DNA from: Pachypanchax playfairii | Lineage: Eukaryota; Chordata; Actinopteri; Cyprinodontiformes; Aplocheilidae | Length of the DNA: 64,000 nt | Assembly: GCA_006937955.1 (NCBI GenBank) | Contig: SSNP01000092.1 | Span: 1,834,263-1,898,262 of the forward strand | Direction: 5' to 3' | In this document: positions 12,333-21,747 of the stretch, piece by piece | Numbering within the stretch: position 1 is the first letter of the stretch | How the letters are laid out: every line of letters starts with the position of its first letter | The notes under the pieces: model-generated | What the model was told of the DNA's origin: nothing | Seen by the model: only the letters and a program-made list of their open reading frames with translations | The model's database searches: none | Made by a program: the position numbers and the translations under genes

Positions 12333-12385
12333 TTAGTATTTAGTATTAATGTTACCACTTCGGTGCATGCCCGGCCCTCTGACTA

Positions 12386-12650
12386 CAGGGTGGGTCATTT
12401 ATATGAATACACCTTAATAAAATGGGAATGGTTGGTGATATTAACGTCCTGTTTGTGGCACATTAGTATATGTGAGGGGGCAAACTTTTCAAGATGGGTG
12501 GTGACCATGGTGGCCATTTTGAAGTCGGCCATCTTGGATCCAACTTTTGTTTTTTTTAATAGGAAGAGGGTCATGTGACACAAACAGGACGTTAATATCA
12601 CCAACCATTCCCATTTTATTAAGATGTATCCATATAAGTGGCTCACCCTG
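12386..12650. mobile_element. mariner-type MITE, 265 bp, long inverted repeats, TA flanks
   Basis: Terminal inverted repeats of about 80 bp start CAGGGTGGGTCATTTATATG on the left and, reverse complemented, CAGGGTGAGCCACTTATATG on the right. TA dinucleotides at 12384-12385 and 12651-12652 fit a Tc1/mariner target. The core includes GGTGGCCATTTTGAAGTCGG. It inserted just upstream of a hAT relic. Confidence 0.85.
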
Positions 12651-12714
12651 TAGAATATCAAAAGTAAGAAAACTGACAGAAATGTTTAGAAACACAACAG
12701 TGACATTCTGACGG

Positions 12715-13567
12715 TCCACCCGGACCGATAAGCTTCAACCTTATCGGTCCTCTTAACGGTAAATTAAGGTTGTATTCATCTTTTGCGGTAGATATAAACA
12801 CAAGCCAAACACTGTAGCAGCCCGCTCCACCTTAATAAGCACACACACTGCGGGGGCTGATGGTGGGAGGGGGGACCGCTGCGCGCTCCCGTGTTCGCAG
12901 GTCGTGCTCTCACTAGATGCTCCGCTCACCAGCAGGTACGCAGGTATGATGCCAGAGCAAACAAAAAGATCCAAAATTTGGCTTCATTTTACAAAAATAG
13001 ATGGCGACAATGCACGCTGTCACTTATGCAATAAAAGCTTTTGCTTGTAAAGGCGGGAACACGAGTAATTTGACCAAACACCTTGTTAAAATACACCAAA
13101 TACAAACAGAGAGATGCTCACAGTGTTTGACTGTCTGAGTGCAGCAACAACAACAACAAGCCCTGAATCAGAGGACTTATTTTACACTAAACACTTTAAC
13201 ATTCAATATCTTTCATTTTGGCTCTTAATTGCACTGTTTTATGGGTAAGTTTTGTTTGATTATTTCTTTATTTGAATACCTTAAATTTTTTTAAATAGAC
13301 AACATAGCATTTTTAGTTTTTGAAATATAAAAAAATTATTCATTTTGTACTGTTTCTTTTATAATTATTTATTTTCTGCTTTGATGTTCCAATTGTTGAA
13401 AAATAAAATAATTATAGGTCATTATTTGTTTTACCCCATAGTTTTAGTCTTTCAAAAAAATAAAAATAAACGTACCGATAAGGGTAGTACCGGAAGTACC
13501 GGATCGATATGTGGGGTATCGTTAAGAGTTTTAGTATCGATAAATCCCTAACAATACCCATCCCTAC
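12715..13567. mobile_element. hAT element relic
   Basis: The right end at 13567, read on the minus strand, is TAGGGATGGGTATTGTTAGG, followed by CGATA/TACCGG-rich subterminal sequence of the kind seen at fish hAT ends. On the left, 12715-12770 repeats the CCTTATCGGTCC theme, but a clean left terminus is not visible. Between them is a remnant of the BED finger of the transposase. The catalytic domain is absent, so this is an internally deleted, non-autonomous copy. Confidence 0.65.
12946..13105 (+). pseudogene. broken hAT transposase N-terminus (BED zinc finger)
   Basis: From ATG 12946 the frame reads MMPEQTKRSKIWLHFTKIDG, then CHLCNKSF, then a stop. Shifting by one base restores GGNTSNLTKHLVKIHQ. 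Together these give the Cys-x2-Cys ... His-x4-His spacing and the Trp-x-x-Phe start of a BED finger, the DNA-binding domain of hAT transposases and ZBED proteins. A frameshift lies within the finger, and nothing resembling the RNase H-like core follows. It is a dead fragment. Confidence 0.75.
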
Positions 13568-13896
13568 ATAATAGTAGTTAAAGATCTTCATGTAGTAGTC
13601 CTTTATGATGACAATTTAATATGTAATTAATTTTTACCATTCATTTGCTGATAAAATAACTTGCCACTTTCCATCTGCATTCTCTGATGGATTTGTCTTA
13701 CTATAAAGATGTTTTAAACATAAAAACATGGTTCTTTTGATCTGATATGATAATAACAAGCATTTTCAACATCAGTCTATTCTTCAGGAGGGTTTATACA
13801 TGGGCAGGATTCATTTAGAAAGACTCTAGAACAGCTGCAGTACTCGTTTTTTTATTTTTCTTCTTTGGTGGATCAGAATTACTTACTCTGTAAGGA
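13568..13896. other. intronic sequence, nothing recognised
   Basis: AT-rich spacer between two transposon copies. Confidence 0.4.
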
Positions 13897-14373
13897 AACT
13901 TAAATCCAATGAAAATCATGTTTTTCATGTTGTTAACATGTTTATGTGGCATTTTTCTGATGCTAGAGGACATATCTTGAGAAAATTAAGCTCAAAATTG
14001 CATTTTTGCAATTTTCTGCATTCAAATCTCCGTGAATCAGAAGCTGATGCTAAAATGCGTTTAAAAAAATAATGTGTTTGTGACGTAGAAAAGGCACTGG
14101 GCGGGCTACAAGCTCTAACCCTAACCCTAGCTAGTGCTAGCATTGACAGAATGCTCTCAGCAACAGGGAGGGGTTTGTAGATCCTCTGTACCAACAGTTC
14201 CACTAACAGCACAGAGGCGAATTGCTAATGAGCCACTGCCATTATGCATAAACTATTTTCTTGAAAATGGAAAACGATTTTGTGATTTTGGCGCAAAAAT
14301 GCCATAATCATAATCATTTAAAGACCACTGAGACGCCTTAAAATAGCTCAAAAGAGTCCCGGAGTGGGACTTT
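13897..14373 (-). mobile_element. MITE family 2, copy 1
   Basis: Homologous to 26800-27263 in the opposite orientation. The right end, reverse complemented, begins AAAGTCCCACTCCGGGACTC, and the left end carries the TCCAATGAAAATCATG block found at the other end of copy 2. Shared internal blocks include AAATTAAGCTCAAAATTGCA and a GTTGCTAAGAG/GTTGCTGAGAG segment. The copies are clearly diverged, so the family is old. It has no coding capacity. Confidence 0.75.
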
Positions 14374-14634
14374 AAAGGTCCAAAAACCTTTTCCTTAATG
14401 AAATGTAGAAAGCATCTGGCTTGTGGTTAGTGTACATGTTTTGTGTCTCCTGTTAGTAAAAATAATCCCACTTTAATATTTGCTTGGTAAACTTCTCCCG
14501 ATGTTCTTCAGTGCAGCTGTCATATATCAGTTTTCTGTTACGCTTCTTTTCAGGAGAAAAAGTAGAAAACTGCCAATGTAAAAAATGACTGACGTGTAAT
14601 TTTCTTTCCTCCCTGTTTCCTTTCATCACTCAAG

Positions 14635-14781
14635 AAAAGTTCTGAAGGTTTCTGGAAGTCTGTGGCCCACTATGTTCCTCGGGACCCAACGCAGATGAGA
14701 ATCCTCAACCCTTATTTCATCTATGAGGCTGCATTCCAGTTTATAGGCCTGCCATTCAACAACGGTCTCATGGGCAAAGGG
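14635..14781 (+). CDS. st3gal3: st3gal3 coding exon (third from last): sialyl motif S, first half
   Basis: ST3Gal3 is a type II Golgi enzyme that adds sialic acid in alpha-2,3 linkage to terminal galactose of Gal-beta-1,3/4-GlcNAc chains. This exon has 147 nt, 49 codons, phase 0 at both ends. It begins after the acceptor TTCATCACTCAAG and ends before GTAAGAC. Its translation contains EGFWKSVAHYVPRD, MRILNPYFIYEAAF and IGLPFNNGLMGKG. These match the vertebrate ST3Gal3 catalytic domain as I know it (human has ILNPYFIQEAAF and PFNNGLMGRG). The NPYF block and the segment following it lead into motif S, which is completed by the exon at 21601. The preceding exons are not in the window. Confidence 0.93.
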
Positions 14782-14896
14782 GTAAGACATCCACAGCTTT
14801 AGTGTTATGATTTGCACCCTGACTTTAATATAACATTTGTTGAACTGGATATTTTATTAACTTAAAGCGTTGTTCAAAGGCTGTTAAATAAATTAT

Positions 14897-16136
14897 TGCC
14901 ACTTTTCCACTAGGGTCAGTACGGTACGGTACGGAATGGAACGGATGTGTTTCCACTATCATCTCAAAAATGTGGACGTGGGTGGGGGCATGGGTGTGCT
15001 CAGCTTAGCAGGCGACGCAAAAGGTTCGCGATGTCATTCGTAATCGACACAAGAGTAGGTAACAAACGTGGACGTGTGTTTTGAGAACGGGAAACGATAA
15101 AGGAGCATATCCAGTTATTTTTGGCTCTTTCTGAAGAAACAAACTCTGTGAACGATATGCAAGAAGATGTCGCATTCAAGGTCGATCAGGCACGATTCTG
15201 TGACATCACTTCACATGCACACTGCTAGTCCAATCAGTGGCTACCACTATGAAGGTAGGTGTGTGACTGACATTACTGGACCAATCAGTCCATAGGTGGG
15301 CGTGTTGGGTCACTTCGGTCTGAGGCAGAAGTGGTCCGAAAAAAGGGGTCAGATCGGCCCTGACAAAGGTAATGGAAATGCACCAGAACAGGTCTGAACC
15401 TACGCGTACCACACCATAGGGACGCTAGTGTAGGGTACCGAAACTCTGTATCAGATACTTCATATCTGTAAATCGGTATAGTACCAGGGCGAACGTTGAT
15501 GGTGGTAACCAGACCGACATCTAACGTGAATTTTGGTGCTCTATTTCCGTACTTTGTCACTATTGCTAACAACTTTTCAGACCCCCTTAACAACATTTTT
15601 TTTTTCCAAAAAGCGCCTAGCGACATTTCTGACCTGCCTGAGCTACTTTGTTTTGTCCCCGATATTTCTTGCTAAAATAAGCTGCTCAGACCTACTTCCT
15701 CCTGAACGCTCCGAAAGGGAATGATGAGCGCACGATCACGTGACATAGACTGACCAATCATAAACCTTTCTCAGTTTCTCACCCATTCACAAAAAAGTTT
15801 TATTTTTTACTTTATTGAACAGTGTATACAACAAGAGGCTGTATACTTCAGCCAGAAAAGCCAGGTGGTTAATCAGATAAATACTTTGTACATTAATTCT
15901 TTTATCTGTTTACAATGTGGAATTGTTTTCTTTCTATTTATATTTATTATGTCTGAGTTTTTAAATATCTTATTAACATATTAACACCTTTTCTCTGTGT
16001 GTGAGTGATTTTTACTTTTTGAAGTCCTGATTTAAGTACCGTTATGGAACCGGTACTGTTTTGAAAGTATGGATTTGGTACCGGTATTGTATAAAACCCT
16101 TCTGATACCCATCCCTACGCTACTGGAAAAGGGGCA
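14897..16136. mobile_element. MITE with TGCC(A/C)CTTTTCCA ends, split by a hAT insertion
   Basis: The left end reads TGCCACTTTTCCACTAGGGT. The right end, reverse complemented, reads TGCCCCTTTTCCAGTAGCG. The inner sequence has CGGTACGG repeats and CG-rich words. The 3' portion is displaced by the hAT-type element at 15431-16117. Removing that insertion leaves an element of about 545 bp. The ends resemble a fish MITE family often classed as PIF/Harbinger-like, but I could not read a clear target duplication, so that class is a guess. Confidence 0.65.
15431..16117. mobile_element. non-autonomous hAT element inserted in a MITE
   Basis: The left end is TAGGGTACCGAAACTC. The right end finishes TGATACCCATCCCTA, whose complement is TAGGGATGGGTATCA. 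Flanking 8-mers CGCTAGTG (15423-15430) and CGCTACTG (16118-16125) match at 7 of 8 positions, the size of a hAT target duplication. The subterminal GGTACCGG words are typical. It is 687 bp with no transposase. Confidence 0.8.
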
Positions 16137-17299
16137 TAAGAATAGAATTACAGCTGTCAGTCCACCTTATCAATATGGGTAGATCTATTTTTTCTTACAA
16201 AACAGTCCGATGGTCCTCTGAAGGCCTGATGTTCTCATACCAAGCAATAACTAACAGATCTTTAAAAGGCTGTGATTTCCAGTCTGAAAATTTAGATTAT
16301 TTTTGTGTTGTGCGTATAAAGATTGATCAGTTATATTGAAGACAACCCTGAAAAAGCTTTAGCAGTTTAAGCACAACCATATAAAAAGAAATTCAAACAT
16401 TTTTTTTGAGACAGTTGTTTTGTTTTTCAACAGATAAAAAATCTAAGGGGAAAATGGTGCCAACTCTTTGCAGGGCCAGAAGAAACAATCCGTTTTATCA
16501 TGATTTGTGGGAGCCATGTTTATATTATCTCTTTCACTTTTACTCTGGTTAATTCAAGATCAAACACGCTACTTCATCATAACAAGTTAAAGAAGCTCAC
16601 GTTTTAAAACATGATTAGAAATATTTCACAGAAAGTTCTATTTCTTAGAATTTTTGATAACCATAAAATAATAAAATTACATTAGTATACATACAGTAGT
16701 ATCTTATCATGTACATATGTCAATAATAAAATTGGTACTTGCCCCTGTAGTATTTAGGTCCTCCACCAGAGGCCAGAAGACATGTGGATGATTTCATCAT
16801 AGGGTTAAATTAGCAGTGGAGTCTCTGATCTTCAGAGTTTGTTTGTTTTTGTGTTACAATGTAAAACTACATTCTGGCATCACATCATCTGCCTTCATGG
16901 TGGCTGTTTTCAAGTGAATTCATTAACACTGTTTGAAGTGCCAATCATAAACATTGTTGAGTCTTTGAATATCACCTGCTGGTGTTTGTTGATACTAGTT
17001 AAAATGTCATGACTCCCATTCACTGCAATGTTAAACAAATACTGAAATCAATCAGTGTTTAAAAACATCTACTGTTTCCAAACTGTTATAACACACTGAT
17101 GATGTGAAAATGTCTGTTTGCCTGGACGGTGACAAAATATTTGCTCAAACTCTCCAACTTTTTTAGGTTTGAGTTGTTTTAGATATAATTTTCTGTTCTT
17201 CAGTGGGTCATGCGCCGAGTAGCTACTAGCTACAGAACTTTCTCCCTGAGTCTCTGAACTGTGATTGCTCTGTCTGCTGTCTATTGCAGATGTTTTTTT
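16137..17299. other. intronic sequence, nothing recognised
   Basis: AT-rich intron of st3gal3 without recognisable exons or transposon termini. Confidence 0.4.
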
Positions 17300-17560
17300 T
17301 CATGCACAGCTCAATACAAAATCTGTACTCAATTTTATACACATCCTAACTACTTTAAGAACTGTACAGTATTCTGTTTTTAAAATAATTATGGTACATG
17401 TTGTAGATATTTTTTCTCTTATTTTTTCTTCTTTTCGTTGTAAACATTGTGTGTGCTCCGTTATGTTCTGTGTCCTGTTCGGTTTGTAAACCTGTTTGTT
17501 TATATATATCTGATGTTGCTGTTACAATCAAATTTCCCCTTGAGGGACGGTTAAAGGATT
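17300..17560 (+). mobile_element. 3' end of a non-LTR retrotransposon (LINE or derived SINE)
   Basis: The segment ends AATTTCCCCTTGAGGGACGG followed by TTAAAGGATT and a pentanucleotide tail. This is the usual 3' signature of fish LINEs and their SINEs (TTTCCCC...GGGA...AATAAAG plus short tandem tail). The upstream part is untranslated-like and the reverse transcriptase is absent, so the copy is 5' truncated. The left limit is approximate. Confidence 0.55.
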
Positions 17561-17628
17561 ATTCTATTCTATTCTATTCTATTCTATTCTATTCTATTCT
17601 ATTCTATTCTATTCTATTCTATTCTATT
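17561..17628 (+). repeat. (ATTCT)n microsatellite
   Basis: About 13.5 perfect copies of ATTCT. It directly continues the LINE-type tail, so it probably grew from the retrotransposon's short tandem tail. Confidence 0.95.
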
Positions 17629-18374
17629 GTAAAACACAGACTACTCAAATGCTCAACCCACTTCAGAACTGTCCCGTAATTTACTAGGTCATTCATTCAA
17701 GGACTGGACTTGTTTGTCCAACACATCTTACTGATGTTCCATTTGATGAGGCACTCTGAACACTACACAACCCCATTCACAGCAAACTGTGAGGGGTTTT
17801 TCTTCGGTTGCAGCTACAGGAGCTCCTTTGTGAACTCAAACAACACAGGCCAGCCTTCTGTCCTCACGTGAATCACTGAGCCTTGGCCACATCATGACCC
17901 TGTTCCCAGTTCACTGTTTTCTCTTTGTTGGGTTACTTTAAAAACCGGCTGCAGATAATGAACATTCCATGAGAACTGCACCTGTGAAAACCCGTCTGTC
18001 TGATCACTACAAATGAGCATGTTTTGCTCCTTGAGCACAGACTTGGCTGTCTGTGGTCATACTGTTATGGCTGATTGGTTTCAACAATAGCTAAATAAAC
18101 TAATCAATTAATTAATTGATTAATTAGTTGAATTGTTCGACATATTATTACTGCATTGCTCCATGTTGACATATTTGTGCAGCAGCCCTTTTCCTGAGTA
18201 ACAGAAGGAAAAAATCTTCAATGTTTCTGGAATCTGGAACTTCTGTTCTTTTTATGAGTCAGATGTTTCATTGACTTTAGGTGTCTCTGAACAGCAGACT
18301 GTAAAATAATAACTGTCGTACATTTACAATCAAGCCTTCCTTTATCACAGTCACAAAGGAAATTCACTGGCCGC
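17629..18374. other. intronic sequence, nothing recognised
   Basis: Plain sequence apart from a near-palindromic AT patch around 18096-18128 (AATTAATTAATTGATTAATT). Confidence 0.4.
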
Positions 18375-19060
18375 TCTAAAAAGTATTCAGCTGCTTTTTA
18401 ACACAGTGAATCAGCCAATCACATGGCAGGAACTCAACATCTAAAAACAGTGAAGACGGCTTACTGAAGTTTAAACTGATCCTCAGAAGTAGTAAGAAAT
18501 GAGATTGACGTGATGTTGAATGTCTCGTGTTTGATTGTACCAAACAGGCTGCTCTAAGAATGTCAAATTGCTAATCTGCCAGGACTTTTGTTAACAACCA
18601 TCTCTCAGGTTCACAGAAAAAAATACCCTACAAAGAAAATATCCAGTAAGCAGCAGTTGTTTAGATGAAAAGGCCAGTTTGAGGTGAAAGAAGGGCAACA
18701 GTTGCTCAGATAACCACTCGTTACAACAAAGGTATGTGGAATCCAATCTCTGAACAGAACACACTGAACCTCGAAGCCGGTGGACATAAGACCGCACCAG
18801 GTGATGCAGCAGAAGACCACGCCAGGTACTGCGGCAGAAGAAGACCGCTTCAGGTGCTGAGGCAGAAGAAGACCGCTTCAGGTGCTATGGCAAAAGACCG
18901 CTTCAGGTGCTGAGGCAGAAGAAGACCGCACCAGGTGCCGCTCCTTTTCAGCTAAAGCAGGAAACTGAGGAACAATTCACATTGGCTCATCAAAACCTGG
19001 ACCCTATTAGATCAGAAAAATGTTGCCTGATCTGACAAGTTTGGATTTCTGCTGATACAT
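18375..19060 (+). mobile_element. fossil Tc1 element related to the DD36E copy at 23728
   Basis: Several blocks match the intact element at 23728-24948 in the same order. They include AATCAGCCAATCACATGGC (18410), AACCATCTCTCAGGTT (18597), AAAATATCCAGTAAGC (18636), CAGATAACCACTCGTTACAA (18706), CAGCTAAAGCAGGAAACTGA (18950) and TTTCTGCTGATACATTCAGA (19048). Reading frames are destroyed by indels and stops. A small minisatellite has grown inside the coding remnant at about 18785-18945. No terminal inverted repeat is recognisable, so the limits are approximate. Confidence 0.8.
18785..18945 (+). repeat. degenerate minisatellite inside the fossil Tc1
   Basis: Five to six imperfect units of roughly 28 bp or shorter, containing AGAAGACCGCTTCAGGTGCT and GAGGCAGA. 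The parent sequence is the GTAGAAGACCACGCCGGGTG segment of the transposase gene (around 24222), here duplicated. Confidence 0.75.
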
Positions 19061-20242
19061 TCAGATGGTTTTGGGTCAGAATAAAGTCCCAAATTAAACA
19101 TAAAGATGGATGTACCTCATTTTTTTTGTGTTTTGGGGAAGCTAAGGGAAAATGTTAGCAGATCACCTGGACTCTGCTCTCTCTAGCAGAACACTATTGT
19201 ATGAATTCCACTCTGCAACATGTGTTGAACATGTGAACATCTGGTTGTGTGTCTGAGTTTGTGTTTGCATGTTAGTGTTGGTGCCTCACAAAACAGACTA
19301 GAGAGCAGTGGGACATCTTAGAGCATGTTGTTATTTCTCCTCAGAGCCTCGTGGGTTTTTATCTGCATCCAAATTAATGAGTAGGTGTGTTTGTTATAAT
19401 GGTTGTAATGTTGAGTGTGCACTGGGGCTTGTGTGTAAAATAATGTGCACTTAAACACGCAGTAGGAGGTTTGTCAGCCTCTGGTTCAGCTCCACCTTCC
19501 CTGAGGGCTGGAAATCAGGGTAATGATTTAAATGGGGCCTCTTTTAGTGCTGTCTTCTTCACCCGCATTTTTTCTCTTTTTCTTCATCATCTTTATACAC
19601 ACACCAGTTCTCCATCAGCCCAAGGTGTTTAGGAAGCACAGTTCAACCCTGTAGATCACTGTGTTGCAAGTCTGCAGGAGTCGCATGTTGGAGGTAATAG
19701 TTAATCATCAGGAGCTCAAAGTCAGTTAGCTGCAGTCGAGTAGAGTAAAGGCAGAAGTGTTCAGAGGTCTGGCTGCCTGATCCCCACAAAAAGCCAGTGA
19801 GTTCTATTCAGTCCTAATAAAAACAACAAACATAAATCTTTACTAGTAATTTAAAGAAAAGCTTTATTATTTGTTCTTAATCAGACTCTGGATTTAAATT
19901 GACAGCTACAGGCTCTTGTGATTGAATGAGGATGACTGAAGACACATTCCTGAAACAAAAAGGGTGTGTCTTCTTCTATCAATCAAAAAGCAGAAGCTTT
20001 ACTGTCATGTGTTTCCAGACATACACACAGAAATCCAACCTGTAATAAAAACAGATGCACTCAAAATTTGGCTGTGTGACAAAAACAAACATTTAGATAA
20101 CAGGATGATTGATTACGATGACATGCCGTCACATGTCACGTAGCATTTGAAGCGCTCTTCCTGCCATGTATGAGCGCAGGTAAGATGCATCCCAAACACC
20201 TGCTGGATTGCAATCAAACGTCATGATAAATTTTGACTTGAA
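19061..20242. other. intronic sequence, nothing recognised
   Basis: Unique-looking non-coding sequence. A weak LINE-like string (TTTACTGTCATGTGTTTCCA near 19997) is not enough for a call. Confidence 0.35.
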
Positions 20243-21242
20243 CCTGGTTCACACGGCAGGATTTTAACAGTGTTGCAAGAGTTTCAGACCACGCATGCCG
20301 AAAAAACATCTGTCATATTCCTGTTCCACTCCTACCATGTGTTGTGTCATGTGGTCACACATCATACACGGAATGATTTCACTCGCCACAGAGACATTTT
20401 CTGATTGGCTGCACTGAACTGGCTGTATGATCGGTGCTCCTTGCAACACACCACACATGGAACGATGTCGGGCCAAGGCAATCCAACATGTTAGATATCC
20501 TTGATTTAAGATCGATCGTCCTTCTGAGTAACTCGATCGATCTTAAAGAGTCCCTTCCATTAAAAACAGTTTTTCTGAGGTTTCTGTTGAATATTTTAGC
20601 TCCACAGGTGTTCTTACCTTCATAGTGGGTGAAAACAGGTCAACAACTTCTCTTTCAGTTTTAATCTCTCAAACTACGCAGGTGGTGATAAAACCCGAGT
20701 TCTCCCGAGTCTGAACGGTCTGTATCTGTTTCATCACAACTCCTTTGTTCGTTAGTATTCATCAACTCCTGCAGTTGAAACCACGCCTAGCATGCTGCTG
20801 GCTAAAAGCTGTTAGCATAAGACGTAGCAAACAGGAAGCGAGAACGTCTGATGTTACCATGCACAGCGGGGCAGGAAACAATATACCTTGCTCTCATAGG
20901 CTAGTTTGTTAGCCAATCAGAGTCCAGCAAATTAGGAATAATGAATATGAATGAGCTGCTGCCAAAGCATGATGGAACCACCCGAATTTTAATGCAGACA
21001 GATTGAAAGGTCTGTTAATCAGTGTTTCCTGACGTTTTTTAGTTATAAAATGTTTCATATTACTGGTTGATACTTAAGAAATAACCATAAAGTCTTGAAA
21101 TTTGCATTAAATTGCCTCTTTAACACACCACACACAGCAGGAATATCGGTTAGGATTATCTTAAGAGCCGTCCTGATAATCAGGGCTTGTTTGAAGAGGA
21201 AAATTGGGGCAAAATCAGCCTGAAAATCTTGTTGTGTCAACC
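20243..21242. mobile_element. MITE with GGTTCACACGGCAGGATTTT-type ends, carrying a nested MITE
   Basis: The left end is CCTGGTTCACACGGCAGGAT. The right end, reverse complemented, is GGTTGACACAACAAGATTTT, an imperfect inverted repeat of about 20 bp. The sequence between resumes the same theme (CAACACACCACACATGGAAC left of the insertion, ACACACCACACACAGCAGGA right of it). TTAA-MITE copy 2 sits inside. Target duplication is not clear. Confidence 0.55.
20543..21123 (+). mobile_element. TTAA-ended MITE family 1, copy 2
   Basis: Same element as 5101-5683, collinear over its full length with scattered substitutions and small indels. It starts TTAAAGAGTCCCTTCCATTA and ends GCCTCTTTAA. Just before the left end a perfect palindrome arm, TTAAGATCGATCG (20506-20518), faces CGATCGATCTTAA (20534-20546) across the junction. 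Confidence 0.8.
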
Positions 21243-21600
21243 TGACTCACTAGAACTGTAACACAATGTATAACTGGAGCATATTTTCAAATTGAATTTT
21301 GTGTTTTATTTCAACTATGTTTTTATAAGGGTTGGAAACCATATGTCAGTTCACTTGCTGTAATCACTCTGATGATGTGATTTTGTATGATGTTTTTTCT
21401 GCTCGTTAGCAGGATTTACGGGCAGATTAGCATTAAATATTTGATACAGATGGATCAGTGATCAATACAGAAGCAATTAACTTATAACGATCCAGAGCTT
21501 CATCCAGAATTCTTCTTATTTATCCAGGCTTAAGAAAACAGTCTGTTCTTGTGTGTGTCTGTGTACGGGCAGTAACCACGTCTCTTTTTTTCCACTGTAG
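21243..21600. other. intron end before st3gal3 exon
   Basis: No separate feature. The last bases are a pyrimidine-rich tract and acceptor (CTCTTTTTTTCCACTGTAG). Confidence 0.6.
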
Positions 21601-21747
21601 AACATTCCAACTTTGGGAACAGTTGCTGTAACGATGGCTCTCCATAACTGTGATGAGGTGGCAGTGGCGGGTTTTGGTTACGATATGACTTCACCTCATG
21701 CACCTCTGCACTACTACGAGACTGTCAAGATGGCCGCCATCAGAGAG
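21601..21747 (+). CDS. st3gal3: st3gal3 coding exon (penultimate): motifs S and III
   Basis: 147 nt, 49 codons, phase 0 at both ends. It follows a strong acceptor (TTTTTTTCCACTGTAG) and precedes donor GTGAGAT. It reads NIPTLGTVAVTMALHNCDEV, AVAGFGYDM, then HYYETVKMAAIRE. Conserved motif S residues of GT29 sialyltransferases are visible: the TxG-type turn, the Cys-Asp pair (its Cys forms the conserved disulphide with motif L) and AGFGYD. HYYE is motif III. The order and spacing agree with vertebrate ST3Gal3. This and the previous exon are both 147 nt, so joint or single skipping would keep the frame but remove the catalytic core. Confidence 0.95.

Noticed and set aside
14112..14131. Telomere-like CTAACCCTAACCCTAG
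   Set aside because: Only about two repeats, embedded in a MITE copy. Not an interstitial telomere array.
1..14634. Search for upstream st3gal3 exons (motif L, stem, anchor)
   Set aside because: I found no splice-flanked segment encoding them. The intron before 14635 seems to extend past the window start, although a short exon could have been missed by eye.
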